A stretch of DNA of 64,000 bases, from contig JAPFFF010000006.1 of NCBI GenBank assembly GCA_039105265.1, positions 1,488,001 to 1,552,000 of the forward strand, given 5' to 3'. The notes below the pieces were generated by a model, which was not told the DNA's origin, did not search any database, and saw only the letters and a program-made list of their open reading frames with translations. Of the stretch, positions 44,401-54,357 are shown one piece after another. This DNA is from Tritrichomonas musculus. Taxonomy: Eukaryota > Parabasalia > Tritrichomonadida > Tritrichomonadidae. The translations under genes were made by a program, and so were the position numbers. The first letter of the stretch is position 1. Every line of letters starts with the position of its first letter.

Positions 44401-45147
44401 GATTTCATACGTATCTGGTATCTTATACACCATTCTATAACATTCACATTCATATTCTAATTCATTATCCATATACTTTACATGAGCATCATAATCAATA
44501 ACAGTTGGACGATAAAAGTAATAGACATCAGATTTCTGTAATGATAAAGCGTTTTCAGCATCTATTACATTACATTTGATAACAGGAGTTTGAGATACTA
44601 AAGAGTTTTCGTTTAATAGATTATGTATAGTGATATCACCGTTTAAATAACATGTATATGGTTCGATATTAAGATCTTTATCAAACATTATTTCAGGATC
44701 ATCACGATTACGAGTAGAATAAGTATAGCAATCACGAGCCTTATTATGAGTGAGTTCAGGACAAACAAATTTTCCATTTTCAACAGATACTATAAAATCA
44801 TTTAATACATTACCAAGCCAATCCATTATTAATAGATTTCGCATATGGATCTTGAATACATTAACTTTTGTTGTTGATTCCAGTAATTTACTCTTAAGTG
44901 TTGATGGTAAAGTTATCTTCATTATAATGACTGGATCTAGGATAGAATCTGTTGAAGTTGGTTCATATACATTAATATCTCCATGTTTTACATAATATTT
45001 GGGATAACCTTCTACTTCATTAAATAAATGTCCGGTTTGTACATATCCATCCAAATCACTCAGAGTTAATAATTCACTTGCTTTTCTAGTTATATCTCCT
45101 ACTTTGAATTGTATGTCACCTATGAAACTAGTCGTAGTATCATTCAT
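41416..45147 (-). CDS. Giant structural-type protein, 1,243 residues (C)
   Basis: The N-terminal ~580 residues are beta-rich with YYFYRP, IPNNLTFKFTEYCFGNKWAL and INQQFYEVSPNPNAATTLYT. These match blocks in the 1,713-residue neighbour in the same order (YLYRP, IPLNLVFRFKDYLFGHNWEL, IQQQFYEVEPDPRKCTTIST). Then come a coiled coil, a hydrophobic Gly/Ala/Val segment (GIALGAVGCVLGATGIGVAG, ~residue 650), and a C-terminal part with YTKEEADAKYRSKNDL and IALKSEIPEPVDLTNYALKS, the same module style as the A/B fibre proteins. It is probably a surface or fibre-like protein of the particle; this is inference. Confidence 0.7.
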   Translation of the reverse strand: MNDTTTSFIGDIQFKVGDITRKASELLTLSDLDGYVQTGHLFNEVEGYPKYYVKHGDINVYEPTSTDSILDPVIIMKITLPSTLKSKLLESTTKVNVFKIHMRNLLIMDWLGNVLNDFIVSVENGKFVCPELTHNKARDCYTYSTRNRDDPEIMFDKDLNIEPYTCYLNGDITIHNLLNENSLVSQTPVIKCNVIDAENALSLQKSDVYYFYRPTVIDYDAHVKYMDNELEYECECYRMVYKIPDTYEIPNNLTFKFTEYCFGNKWALTWNGSNWIGDSMQGRFQSKIIAKCKTRDPEKDGYGATGCMVAVKRDTLNSRAIPEDNNGLAYSLMNQCSKNGKYETMIQFHDGSIVKGSDYELVIGFSSVLHGAKMDGYDLVSMGCNYKNYSTSKLKVDDIELLYLDLTLPGQEHGMRLSFTVGEVHRNGDVYNRGYVDLKGALDTIERVNYVWSMTPKYKPTNASGEAYSNRDIVLYLRHDYTDPIDEVNWDSSTNAFAYIINQQFYEVSPNPNAATTLYTDFNITSSKIITADNITTMRSDLNLVTNNVDVVSYDVKEVKSKVDALGSQMTEQQAKTKYLEKEVDKIDMKANVGIALGAVGCVLGATGIGVAGKALSFARAGRELINTVTKVSDVGADVVEDIAGKLTGELPDIGADPFFGDMISIPIQRSLLRSIATTTDKDKLNAIIEWCDKEYVPVNEINFTDELDDPSKVAMTLTSTIDMCNRFRHTMKPMIKTLATTVEKSVSSTDLVRDDIIDVVGKYVNGEVHLEAEDVITDGIIKARFLVQKVSEYNDVDYEENIVTINITGGTINYQGTTDFPSCVMNDKTFVISNPNKHRVGGIQIKENTTKRRMEFTTNDLAYTCDINALHKKIDTLNEQIEKNDTALATTLNEFPTVDEVNEALDELKNNMVNMDNLYTKEEADAKYRSKNDLIYKESIEVPFENVQDSSGSWEVKIKLISGIRLVGTISNNDGFVKEFDYLFDYDGVITPDGDVNVAFEIDGTTYYLTYYKSDSNGLCFYIDNGEDYFDTKLISAERILKQDKIALKSEIPEPVDLTNYALKSENDELKTKLNNYIKSQQDLAKLVGDNVTKIVTMNSQISNLQHENESLKARLDALVNKLTLIKYTFSVPNSTSIRYQFEKQLDAYDGTLYLTYNETRDNVTSVNEIKINISFNVNNSPKFEYQCEPTKIWLNNIEFPLSSSNLMINATVNYILINSSFFTSNGILAADNTKNEIHSLL

Positions 45148-45176
45148 TTTGATCCAAAAAAAATTAACTACATCAT

Positions 45177-48100
45177 TTACTCTATATTAGCACATTTCTT
45201 TTCTAGTGCTGCGATTCTACTTTCTAATGATGTCTTGCTTTCTAATTCTTTTATCTTTTCACATAAAAACGCAATTGTACCTTTTAATGAATCACGATAT
45301 GTCTTAGCTATATTAAGACAAACATCAAATGAAACCATCATCTTATCAGCATTCTCCATTGTTATTTCAAGTTCAGGTTCATCATCAGTTTCATCATGAT
45401 AAGCCCAATCAAGAATCTTTTCTAATACATCTTCATCTTCATTTTCATTTTCAACAGCCAAAGTTTCTGGGTTATTATTACGACGGAACCAACTTGGAAT
45501 ATTAAATAATCCTATTCTATTTGCTACATATGCTTCTGCTGCTACTCCTGCTATAGCTGCTGCATCACCAGGGTGATGTCTAACAAATTGCCATTGACCA
45601 TGTAAGAACCTTCTAGCAACATAACCTACTGCTCCCATAATAACCTGGGTAGTTGCACTTATAACACCATCTTGTTGGTACATTTCTATCACTCCATTCA
45701 CAATATTAATTACATGTAGTCTTCTTCTATCTATTGTAGCAACTACATTTCCATTATATAATACTTGTGTTATTTCTTCACCAGTTGTTTCATCTAATGT
45801 GTCATTAAAAGCTAAAAGATTACCATGAGAATAAATATTATCCATTAGTTCTCCTCTTTGTTCATCACTCATTTGTTCTATCATTCTTGCTGTTATTGAT
45901 GGTGTTGTTCCTGGTACAGTCCAAGTATCTGTTGTTGCAACAAGGTCATAATGTTGATATCTAACTCCATTTGCATTTACAGTAATTTGTGAATTTATTC
46001 CAACAAATCGTACTTGACCTCCACTAATATTTGCTGTTGTTGGAGCTGAATAATCAATAGTAGCAACAATTGGATCAATCATCTCTCCTCTATGATCAAT
46101 AATATTTATCCAAGCTTCCATTGTTTGCTCATTCAAGTAAGGTTCTAATCCAATATCTCCATTTTGTACAAATGGTAAATTTAATCTATCTTGCATAGAT
46201 AATTGTTCAATATCTCTCGCTGTGTATGTTGTTCCATCCCATTCTATTGACCAATTATTATCAGTAGCTCTATGTATTCTATCTGTCATCTCAATATCAG
46301 CTGGTCTTATTAGAGTTCTTCGTTGAAACACATTATTATGGATAATGAGTTGGTTATTATAAAACAAATCATACACATTAAAAAACTCTCTTCCATGATA
46401 TTGGATACGTAATATATCAGGATGACTAGCAACTAATGCATTTCGTTCTGCTCTTGTCATATCTGCAATATCTTCTAAGGTATACTGGATTCCAGATATA
46501 TTGATAACAGGAACTTGATTCCTAAGTGCAATCGTAGTTGAAGCTGTATTTGTCATTGTAGTTTGTGGTACAGTAATATCTGTTCGAATCTCATCTGTTT
46601 CATCTGTAAGGACTTGTGGCTGAACTTCTCTATGGGTTCTCACTAATGATTGCTCAGTAGTTGTGATAGTATTTGTTGTATTATCATTATCATTATCAGT
46701 TATTGTAATCGAGGATGAATTAATATTTAATGTTTCAGTTCCATTTGTATCTGGTCTATTCCTAAAGAAGCGTAAGACATTAGAACCAAGTGTAGCAATA
46801 GCATTTCCTAACTGAGTTAAAGCATGTGTTGTCGAAAGGACAACCTGTGTTGCTGAAAAGGTTCCTATAGCTCCTGCAATAGGATTTTGAACAGTTGTTG
46901 TAGTTGGTAAAAATCTTTCCATAGTCATCTTATCAGCCTTCAAATCAACATTCACCAAAAACTTACCTTGAAATCCACTACCTCCATCACCTGGATATCC
47001 ACCTCCACCTCCTCCTCCTCCACTTCCAGGTCCAGCAGGAAATGGTGTTGTTTGATATGTATTAATAGTTACAGAGTTATTGGACATATTTAATGTTGAA
47101 AGGGCACTTGCAATACAAACCGTTGAAGCTAAAATATTTAATATACTATTTGCAACAGCTACACCTTGTTTAATACTATCAGTATATTCATTATACATGG
47201 CTTGAATTCTCATTTGTTCAACTAGATTATCAACTGTCTGTTTCAATATAGCATAATCATAGGCTAATATATCTGTGATTCCACCAACAACATTTAAGTC
47301 TCGACGCATAGTCATGATATTATCAGCCCATATAATCTTTGATGAATAAATATTATAATCTGTCGATATGGTAGTGCATTTTCTTGGGTCTGGCTCTACT
47401 TCATAAAATTGTTGTTGAATAATTATATCGAATGGATTAACTTTTACATCAAATTCAAAGAATTCTTTCTCTATATATATTCGAATGTTCTTATGATTAA
47501 ATCCTTCAATGATTTTAATGGAATGCCTTTTTTCTCGTTGATAATTAAATGATTCTAGACATGGATTTGAACCATAAGTATGCATAACACCTGAATTAAT
47601 ACAATGAGTAGGATGACAATCCCATTTTAATTCAGTTATATTTCCATTAATATTTAGGTCAGCATAAACATATAATCCATCATCTGCATTTAATCCACTT
47701 GGTGCATCAACATACATTCTAGCTTGTTCATATTTATATCCATCTTGTGTGAATGTCCCTGAACTACTTGAATCAAATGTTGCAGTTATTCCTTCACTTA
47801 ATATGGTTCCATCTTTCTTAACTACTCTCCAATTTGTAAGATAATCTTTTAGTATATGAGCATAATTATCATCATCTGTTAAATCTTCCTTTATTGTTCC
47901 TTTTATCCATCTCCCTATTCTTTCGTTATGTTTGATTGTTAAAGCAGGCGCACCGTCATTTGTGTTCATGTATGATATCTTTTCTGTACACATGTTTTGA
48001 CAATTATTTCCTGTCCAATTTTTACCATCCCATGTTAATTCCCAGTTATGACCAAATAGATAGTCTTTGAATCTAAATACTAAATTTAGTGGTATGTCAT

Positions 48101-50318
48101 AATCTTTATCTATATCCCATCTCATACAATAATAATTGGATTCTTCATATACCTGAGATGGTCTATATAAATATAACTGGTCTGATTCCTTCAAGGTAAA
48201 ATACTTGGAGTCAGTTGATGAAGTAGAGGGAACAACATCATAGATTGCTTGATATTTGGAGACCAATGAGTTATATTGATTTCGAAATACTTCTAATATA
48301 TCATCATCAATCTCAATTACAATTTTATTTCCATCAGGGTCAACAATATCAAAGCTATTTTCATCATCAGTATTAACAACGTCATTATCATCAACTTCAA
48401 GTGTACGAGCATGAGGAACAGGAGGATGTCGTGTAATCTTATTTAAAATCCATTGGGCACCTCTTCCTATTGGTTCGAAAAGGGCAGCTATTAGAATTAC
48501 ACATAAACAAAATGCCCCAACTCCTAAACCCCCAGCTATTGCATATACAAGTATTACATAAACATACAGAATTAAATCAGAATAACCTCCTATATATTGC
48601 CAAAATTGAGCATCTATCCAATTTCCGCCTATCTGTATAATATTATTAACTAAATTTGGGTAGTTCATGATAAAATCAACTATGAAGTGCCATAAGTTGC
48701 TCCAAAATAATGTAAATGAGCTATATGCTATTTTAATCATTCGAATTCCTTCATTCTTTAATTCATCAATTTTGTTATTAAGTCTTGGTGTCAATTCTTT
48801 TATCTCATCAATGACCTGATGCAAATCTACATCCTTAAAGTCAGCATCTGCATCTTCTCCTCCAATATAAAAGATTACCCCCACTTTTTCATTATCTTTA
48901 ACAGCTTCATATGCAATATCCACAATACTATCAATACCATACCAGATAAAATAAAATAAGTTATATATAATCTTCATAAATTCTTTTGTCGCAAAAGCAA
49001 TTGTTTTATAAGTTAATTTAATAGGCTGTTTAGCAAGAGATAGGGTAGTTGAAATGATATTATACAATAAGTCTTTTATCCATCCTATTGTCTTTTTACT
49101 ATATAACCAATACTTAGATACTGTTAATTTGAGTACTTCTGGTTCTATAATTTTTGGAATCGTATATTCTTCGAGTTTCTTTAATTCATCAATAGGAGGA
49201 ATTACATAAACCATATCTTCTTTGTTAACTAACTCTTTTGGTGGTTCAGTTGGAGTAGGTGTAGGTGTAGGGTCTGGAGTTGGCTCAGGTGTTTCATCAA
49301 TTTCTATTTTAACCTCATGTATTTCTGGTTCACCAGTTGTTTTATTAATTAAGCACATTGATATATTCCCACCTGTTAAGTTCAAGAGTGTTTCATAAGA
49401 TATAGTTTGATCATTTAGCGCATCTATCCATTTAGTTATATTAGCAGCTGTTGTATTTGTTTTATTAACAAAGTCTTTCATGTTATTTATCTTTGTCTCA
49501 TTGATATCATAGATAGTCTCATTAGTAGTTTCATTAGTAGTTTCATTTACATATTTAACAGGTTCTATTTCAGTAAAATTAACAGTATTATTTGTTATCC
49601 ATTTAGATATATTTTCATTACTTGTACTTATATCTTGTATTATAGCTTCCATACTTTCTGGTTTCTTGTCATCTGTTTTATAAGTTATTGCTTGAGTAGT
49701 TTTATCTATATGTTCGACAATTATTTTTAAATCAGATAGTTTAGACCAATCAATACTAGGTGCATCATCTATATTTTTAATCATTAAGTTCATTACATTT
49801 AGCATACCTAGATTATTCTGTGTAAGCGCTTCTATTAACTTCTTGTGTGTACTAACATCAAATGATTCTGTTATTATTTCTTTATCATTTATTTCACCCG
49901 TAAAATAGTTTAATATAGCACCAGGTGCAATACCGGAATCTACATCCTCTCTCATTTTAGTTAAAAATACTTGTAAATTTGTTGCACTATCTTGTAGTCT
50001 TTCATATAGTTTATTAAGACTAGCACAATATTGTATTTTTGGTGTTAATGTACCATCAGTATTCCAAGTATAAATACCTTTTCCTGCCATTATATTAAGT
50101 GTTCCAAATGACTCTAATCCTCCATGTTTCTCTAGATAATCACCAACTAATTTTTCATCTATCTCTGCTTTATTATATAAACAATTAAAGTGTACCATTT
50201 CATCAGGATTAATAGTATTTTTTATACTTAGTTCATCTTCATCAATATTTATCTCAATATCATTAGATTTGAGTTTTGATGCTACTTTGCTTTTACATGA
50301 ATATAGTACCAATGACAT
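45177..50318 (-). CDS. Giant membrane/surface protein, 1,713 residues (C)
   Basis: An N-terminal helical part holds a run of Asn-X-Thr sites (NETTNETTNETIYDINETK, ~residues 260-280) and a Pro/Thr linker (PTPDPTPTPTPTEPP). Amphipathic helices follow, then a strong double membrane segment (LYVYVILVYAIAGGLGVGAF ... ILIAALFEPIG, ~residues 595-630). The middle shares the YLYRP / FGHNWEL / QQQFYEV blocks with the 1,243-residue protein. A Gly-rich stretch (GPGSGGGGGGGGYPGDGG) precedes a beta/coil C-terminal third, which ends in a coiled coil. The features suggest an envelope- or surface-associated protein. The two genes are 29 bp apart, head-to-tail on the minus strand. Confidence 0.7.
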   Translation of the reverse strand: MSLVLYSCKSKVASKLKSNDIEINIDEDELSIKNTINPDEMVHFNCLYNKAEIDEKLVGDYLEKHGGLESFGTLNIMAGKGIYTWNTDGTLTPKIQYCASLNKLYERLQDSATNLQVFLTKMREDVDSGIAPGAILNYFTGEINDKEIITESFDVSTHKKLIEALTQNNLGMLNVMNLMIKNIDDAPSIDWSKLSDLKIIVEHIDKTTQAITYKTDDKKPESMEAIIQDISTSNENISKWITNNTVNFTEIEPVKYVNETTNETTNETIYDINETKINNMKDFVNKTNTTAANITKWIDALNDQTISYETLLNLTGGNISMCLINKTTGEPEIHEVKIEIDETPEPTPDPTPTPTPTEPPKELVNKEDMVYVIPPIDELKKLEEYTIPKIIEPEVLKLTVSKYWLYSKKTIGWIKDLLYNIISTTLSLAKQPIKLTYKTIAFATKEFMKIIYNLFYFIWYGIDSIVDIAYEAVKDNEKVGVIFYIGGEDADADFKDVDLHQVIDEIKELTPRLNNKIDELKNEGIRMIKIAYSSFTLFWSNLWHFIVDFIMNYPNLVNNIIQIGGNWIDAQFWQYIGGYSDLILYVYVILVYAIAGGLGVGAFCLCVILIAALFEPIGRGAQWILNKITRHPPVPHARTLEVDDNDVVNTDDENSFDIVDPDGNKIVIEIDDDILEVFRNQYNSLVSKYQAIYDVVPSTSSTDSKYFTLKESDQLYLYRPSQVYEESNYYCMRWDIDKDYDIPLNLVFRFKDYLFGHNWELTWDGKNWTGNNCQNMCTEKISYMNTNDGAPALTIKHNERIGRWIKGTIKEDLTDDDNYAHILKDYLTNWRVVKKDGTILSEGITATFDSSSSGTFTQDGYKYEQARMYVDAPSGLNADDGLYVYADLNINGNITELKWDCHPTHCINSGVMHTYGSNPCLESFNYQREKRHSIKIIEGFNHKNIRIYIEKEFFEFDVKVNPFDIIIQQQFYEVEPDPRKCTTISTDYNIYSSKIIWADNIMTMRRDLNVVGGITDILAYDYAILKQTVDNLVEQMRIQAMYNEYTDSIKQGVAVANSILNILASTVCIASALSTLNMSNNSVTINTYQTTPFPAGPGSGGGGGGGGYPGDGGSGFQGKFLVNVDLKADKMTMERFLPTTTTVQNPIAGAIGTFSATQVVLSTTHALTQLGNAIATLGSNVLRFFRNRPDTNGTETLNINSSSITITDNDNDNTTNTITTTEQSLVRTHREVQPQVLTDETDEIRTDITVPQTTMTNTASTTIALRNQVPVINISGIQYTLEDIADMTRAERNALVASHPDILRIQYHGREFFNVYDLFYNNQLIIHNNVFQRRTLIRPADIEMTDRIHRATDNNWSIEWDGTTYTARDIEQLSMQDRLNLPFVQNGDIGLEPYLNEQTMEAWINIIDHRGEMIDPIVATIDYSAPTTANISGGQVRFVGINSQITVNANGVRYQHYDLVATTDTWTVPGTTPSITARMIEQMSDEQRGELMDNIYSHGNLLAFNDTLDETTGEEITQVLYNGNVVATIDRRRLHVINIVNGVIEMYQQDGVISATTQVIMGAVGYVARRFLHGQWQFVRHHPGDAAAIAGVAAEAYVANRIGLFNIPSWFRRNNNPETLAVENENEDEDVLEKILDWAYHDETDDEPELEITMENADKMMVSFDVCLNIAKTYRDSLKGTIAFLCEKIKELESKTSLESRIAALEKKCANIE

Positions 50319-50337
50319 TTTATTTTGAAATTAAATA

Positions 50338-51093
50338 ATGTTGTATTCAATTCAAAGTAAACCTGAAAATTATAATACAGTAAGACTAAATATCGATATA
50401 CCATGGAAATGTGAATTTGTTAAATACTATGTTTCATCTATTAATACTAAAGCCAATATTCTAATGACAACAGAAGATGATTATCTAATATTTGAAACAA
50501 AAAATGGAGAAATATTAATAAAATTTGAGGAGATGTATAATTATTCATATTCGTATTTAGTAAATTATTTGAACTCTAATCAAAAAATAGGTGATGCTAA
50601 TGCAAAGATTATTGAGTTCAAGAACATCAACAACAGAACAATATCATTAAAACCTAATCAATCTATATCTTTCAAAGAAGGAAGTCATAGAGCAAAACTG
50701 ATTACTGGTTTATTTAATACTAAAAAAGGTTATGTATTTACTAATGGTATTGAATGTAAAGTACCTGATCTACCTATATTAGATTTTGCTAATAAATTAT
50801 ATTTGGTTTCATTACAAGGTATAGCAGCACATTCTACAATAGGAGATCAAGAATATACTCCTAGTATTATAGCAAACATAGATACAATGATATTAGATCA
50901 AGAAGCTTTAATAGTATCATATGATATGGCTAAACCAATAAAAATAAAAGTAAATACAGATTCATTAAAATATCTTGAAATGAGATTAGTTGATTTTATG
51001 TTTCAACCTGTTATACTTAAGTCTCCATTATTTATAACATTAAAAATAAAACCAAGTACAAATGCTGATGTATATGACGTATTAACAAAATAA
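50338..51093 (+). CDS. 251-residue protein, candidate minor capsid protein (C)
   Basis: The protein is beta-rich throughout (YNTVRLNIDIPWKCEFVKYY, ILMTTEDDYLIFETKNGEIL). Its end, LKYLEMRLVDFMFQPVILKS followed by PLFITLKIKP, has the strand-Asp-turn-strand pattern seen at the C-terminus of Polinton minor capsid (penton-like) jelly-roll proteins, and the size is right for that family. No clear homologue is found in A or B. It is divergent from the giant protein gene with 19 bp between starts. The assignment is tentative. Confidence 0.5.
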   Translation: MLYSIQSKPENYNTVRLNIDIPWKCEFVKYYVSSINTKANILMTTEDDYLIFETKNGEILIKFEEMYNYSYSYLVNYLNSNQKIGDANAKIIEFKNINNRTISLKPNQSISFKEGSHRAKLITGLFNTKKGYVFTNGIECKVPDLPILDFANKLYLVSLQGIAAHSTIGDQEYTPSIIANIDTMILDQEALIVSYDMAKPIKIKVNTDSLKYLEMRLVDFMFQPVILKSPLFITLKIKPSTNADVYDVLTK

Positions 51094-51150
51094 AAAAATA
51101 TAAATATAATTATTTTAGCGTGATATTTTATTATTTTTATTTTCTAGAAA

Positions 51151-54100
51151 ATGAGTTATTTGTTTGACATTTCAGTTGACCTTTATTCAGCTGCAAAAAC
51201 AGAAGCTAGAAAAGAATACAAACAAAGAATAAAGGACGTGAAAGATAAAGCTAAGTTCAAGAAATATTTACGAGAGTTTATGTCAAAAGCTAATAAAGAG
51301 ATATCATTTGAGATAGATATAGGAGAAGATGAAGATAAGAGATTAGCATTTACAGAAACATTAAGACATTTACAGAAGAATAATAAAAAGAAGGTTGTAG
51401 TTAAAAGTGAATCATTAGACGGAGAACAATATAAATGGTTTACTTTATCGAAAGAGAAAAAGATAGATTCAACTATAGGACACATATCAGGTACAATAGA
51501 TTTAAATTATGATTGTTCTGATAATAACCCTTATATAGGCAATTCATTTATTCCATCTAAATATCAATTACTCTTCATTCATAATAAAAGGAATGGAAGA
51601 AAAACAACATTTGCAGTCGATAAACAAGATAATAAAGGACAGTTATACGAAGAAGAAATAGAGATAGATGAAGATTATAGAGAAAACCCTGAAGGTGGAT
51701 TCTTTCCTTATATCAATCTCTCTGATTTAGATTTAACTCAATATCAAATATTTAAGACCATAGATAAAAAGAACTATAAAGATAATTGTTTAGTATATGC
51801 TTGTATTCAATCAAATGTATTTACAGAAGATGAAATCAATCATTTAAGGTATATGGTCAAAACACGTTTAGTCCCTAATAACCTGATATATGAGATATCA
51901 AAATACTTCAAATGTCATTTTATTGTTAGGCGTATAGAAGAGCAATATGATATTAAACATCAACAACAAATAAAGATAGATACAAGAAAGAAAGAATGGG
52001 CAAAAGATTTTAATAGAACTGTAGACTTATTATTATACAAGAATCATTATATGATATATAAACCATTAAATGGAATGAAACCTATGACAATATTTCGCAA
52101 ACTATTTAAAGAAGGAAGATTTAGAGAGATAAAGAGTTGTGAAATGAATATATTAGCAACAAATGAGTATAATAATAATTTAAATGATTTTACTGACCTT
52201 AACTATGATCATGATTTATGTACGAATTTAATAGATTCATCGTCAGAAATGAAAAAGGAGAGAGAATGGACTAAGATATATTATTCAGATTTTGAAACTG
52301 ATACTACTGTCTCACCTCATAGACCTTATCTTAATATCACTGTATACAGAACAAAAGAATTAATACATAAAATGATATTTGATGGTCCTAATATCTCAGA
52401 TAGATTATTAAACTCATTAGAAAACAATTCATTAACTTACTTTCATAACCTGAAATATGATGCTTGTTTCTTTATTAATACACCAGGATGGGATGTACAG
52501 CTAACAGAGAGAAATGGTACAATACTACAAATAGTGATGACTAAGTATAAAGAAATTGAAGCTAATGATAAACGAACAAAGAAGATGATAAAAATGACAG
52601 TAATAGAGAAGAGATTAACATTTAGAAATAGCTATTCCATTATACCTGCTGCTTTAGCTTCATTTGGTAAAATGTTTCAACTAAATGTTCATAAAGAGGT
52701 AATGGCTTATAAGATATATACAGAAAAGAATATAAAAAGACAATATGTAAGTGTACTTGAATTTCAATTACAATATTATTTAGAGAATCAGGATAAAATG
52801 GAATTTAAACAAATTAAAGAAAATTGGAAACAACTAATAAATAATGCTAAAGCTTGTGGTGCATATGATAACATGAAAATAGATATAATGAAGTACGCTA
52901 TATATTATTGTAAGCTTGATTGTATTGTATTAATGAAAGGAGTAGAGAAATTTAATAGAGATTTGGTTGAAGTATTTAAACAAACGAAGACAGATATGCC
53001 TAATGTTCATAACTTTATCTCTATTAGTGCTATTGGTTATTATTATGCTTTTAGATTTGGTTGTTTTGATGAGTGTTATCAATTAAGCGGAAAACCACAA
53101 AGCTTTATCTTAAGATGTGTTAATGGTGGAAGAACTATGACAGCTAATAATGAAAAGCAATATATAGAAGATAGAATACAAGATTTTGATGCTGTTTCAT
53201 TATATCCTAGTGCAATGTATTTTATGCCAGGTATAGCTAAAGGAACACCAAAAATAATATCATCATCAATAACTACTGAAGAATTACTAAAATATGATCA
53301 GTTCTTTATTGAAATAAACATAACAAAAATAAAATGCAAATCTAATAAACCTTATAAATTTGGTCAGATATATAGTAGAAATGAACAAGGATCCAAAATA
53401 TTTAATAATAATCCAATTAATAACTTTTATATAGATAAGAGAGCTTTTCTTGATTTATTGGATTTTTATGAATTTGATTATGAGTTTATTAGAGGATACT
53501 ATTTTAATGAAGGATTTAATAATAAGATTAATGTATTTATAGAAAAATTGTTTAGTCTTAGAAAAAGATATCAAGATGCTAAGAACCCATTACAACAAAC
53601 TATAAAACTACTTCTTAATTCTATTTACGGAAAATCAATATTAAAAGCAACAACAACAGAAACAAAATGTATTCCTAAAAATAATGCAATTAAATATATA
53701 TGGAAACACTATAATTATATAACAGAGGTGATAGAGAACAAAGAAATCGATAACATATATGTTAAAAAAGTAAAACCTATTAACAATCACTTTAATCTCC
53801 CTCAATTTGGCGCAACTGTTTTGTCATATAGTAAACATTTAATGAATAGAGTAATAAGTACAGCTGAACAAAATGGAATAGATATATACTACACAGACAC
53901 AGATAGTATTCACGTTAGAGAAATAGATGTACAAAAGATAGCTGATGTCTTTAAACAAAAATATGGAAAAGAATTAATAGGTAAAAAGATGACTCAATTT
54001 CATTGTGATTTCGATTCATTTGATGGTGCTGTAGGATCTGTTTATTCTAGAAAATTAATAGCATTAGGAAAGAAATCATATCTTGATATATTAGTTGATG

Positions 54101-54324
54101 AACAAGGTAATGAAGGTTATCATATTAGAATGCGTGGAGTACCTAAGCAATGTATTATTAATAAAGCTAAACGAATGAATATAACAATAGAACAACTATA
54201 TGATAGAATGTATAAAGGAGAAGAGATTACATTTAATTTATTAGATGGTGCAAATTGCTTTAGAAAATCATCATCTTATCAACAAATTAATCTACCTCAA
54301 TTTGAACGAAAAATAAAGTTCTAA
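51151..54324 (+). CDS. DNA polymerase B of Maverick C
   Basis: This is a 1,057-residue family B, protein-primed-type polymerase. Exonuclease motifs: DFE near 380, HNLKYD ending at 437, YYCKLD ending at 590. Polymerase motifs: DAVSLYPS from 680, KLLLNSIYG from 819, YTDTDS with Asp 916/918. The N-terminal part has DNCLVYAC (Cys ~213) and LLLYKNHYM (His ~299), the spacing of an OTU-like cysteine-protease fold found at the N-terminus of Polinton-type polymerases. Unlike A's enzyme there is no HNH module. A TTATTATTTTTATTTTCTAG leader precedes the ATG. Confidence 0.92.
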   Translation: MSYLFDISVDLYSAAKTEARKEYKQRIKDVKDKAKFKKYLREFMSKANKEISFEIDIGEDEDKRLAFTETLRHLQKNNKKKVVVKSESLDGEQYKWFTLSKEKKIDSTIGHISGTIDLNYDCSDNNPYIGNSFIPSKYQLLFIHNKRNGRKTTFAVDKQDNKGQLYEEEIEIDEDYRENPEGGFFPYINLSDLDLTQYQIFKTIDKKNYKDNCLVYACIQSNVFTEDEINHLRYMVKTRLVPNNLIYEISKYFKCHFIVRRIEEQYDIKHQQQIKIDTRKKEWAKDFNRTVDLLLYKNHYMIYKPLNGMKPMTIFRKLFKEGRFREIKSCEMNILATNEYNNNLNDFTDLNYDHDLCTNLIDSSSEMKKEREWTKIYYSDFETDTTVSPHRPYLNITVYRTKELIHKMIFDGPNISDRLLNSLENNSLTYFHNLKYDACFFINTPGWDVQLTERNGTILQIVMTKYKEIEANDKRTKKMIKMTVIEKRLTFRNSYSIIPAALASFGKMFQLNVHKEVMAYKIYTEKNIKRQYVSVLEFQLQYYLENQDKMEFKQIKENWKQLINNAKACGAYDNMKIDIMKYAIYYCKLDCIVLMKGVEKFNRDLVEVFKQTKTDMPNVHNFISISAIGYYYAFRFGCFDECYQLSGKPQSFILRCVNGGRTMTANNEKQYIEDRIQDFDAVSLYPSAMYFMPGIAKGTPKIISSSITTEELLKYDQFFIEINITKIKCKSNKPYKFGQIYSRNEQGSKIFNNNPINNFYIDKRAFLDLLDFYEFDYEFIRGYYFNEGFNNKINVFIEKLFSLRKRYQDAKNPLQQTIKLLLNSIYGKSILKATTTETKCIPKNNAIKYIWKHYNYITEVIENKEIDNIYVKKVKPINNHFNLPQFGATVLSYSKHLMNRVISTAEQNGIDIYYTDTDSIHVREIDVQKIADVFKQKYGKELIGKKMTQFHCDFDSFDGAVGSVYSRKLIALGKKSYLDILVDEQGNEGYHIRMRGVPKQCIINKAKRMNITIEQLYDRMYKGEEITFNLLDGANCFRKSSSYQQINLPQFERKIKF

Positions 54325-54357
54325 TTTTAAAAACAATTATATTATTTTTGTTTTTTC

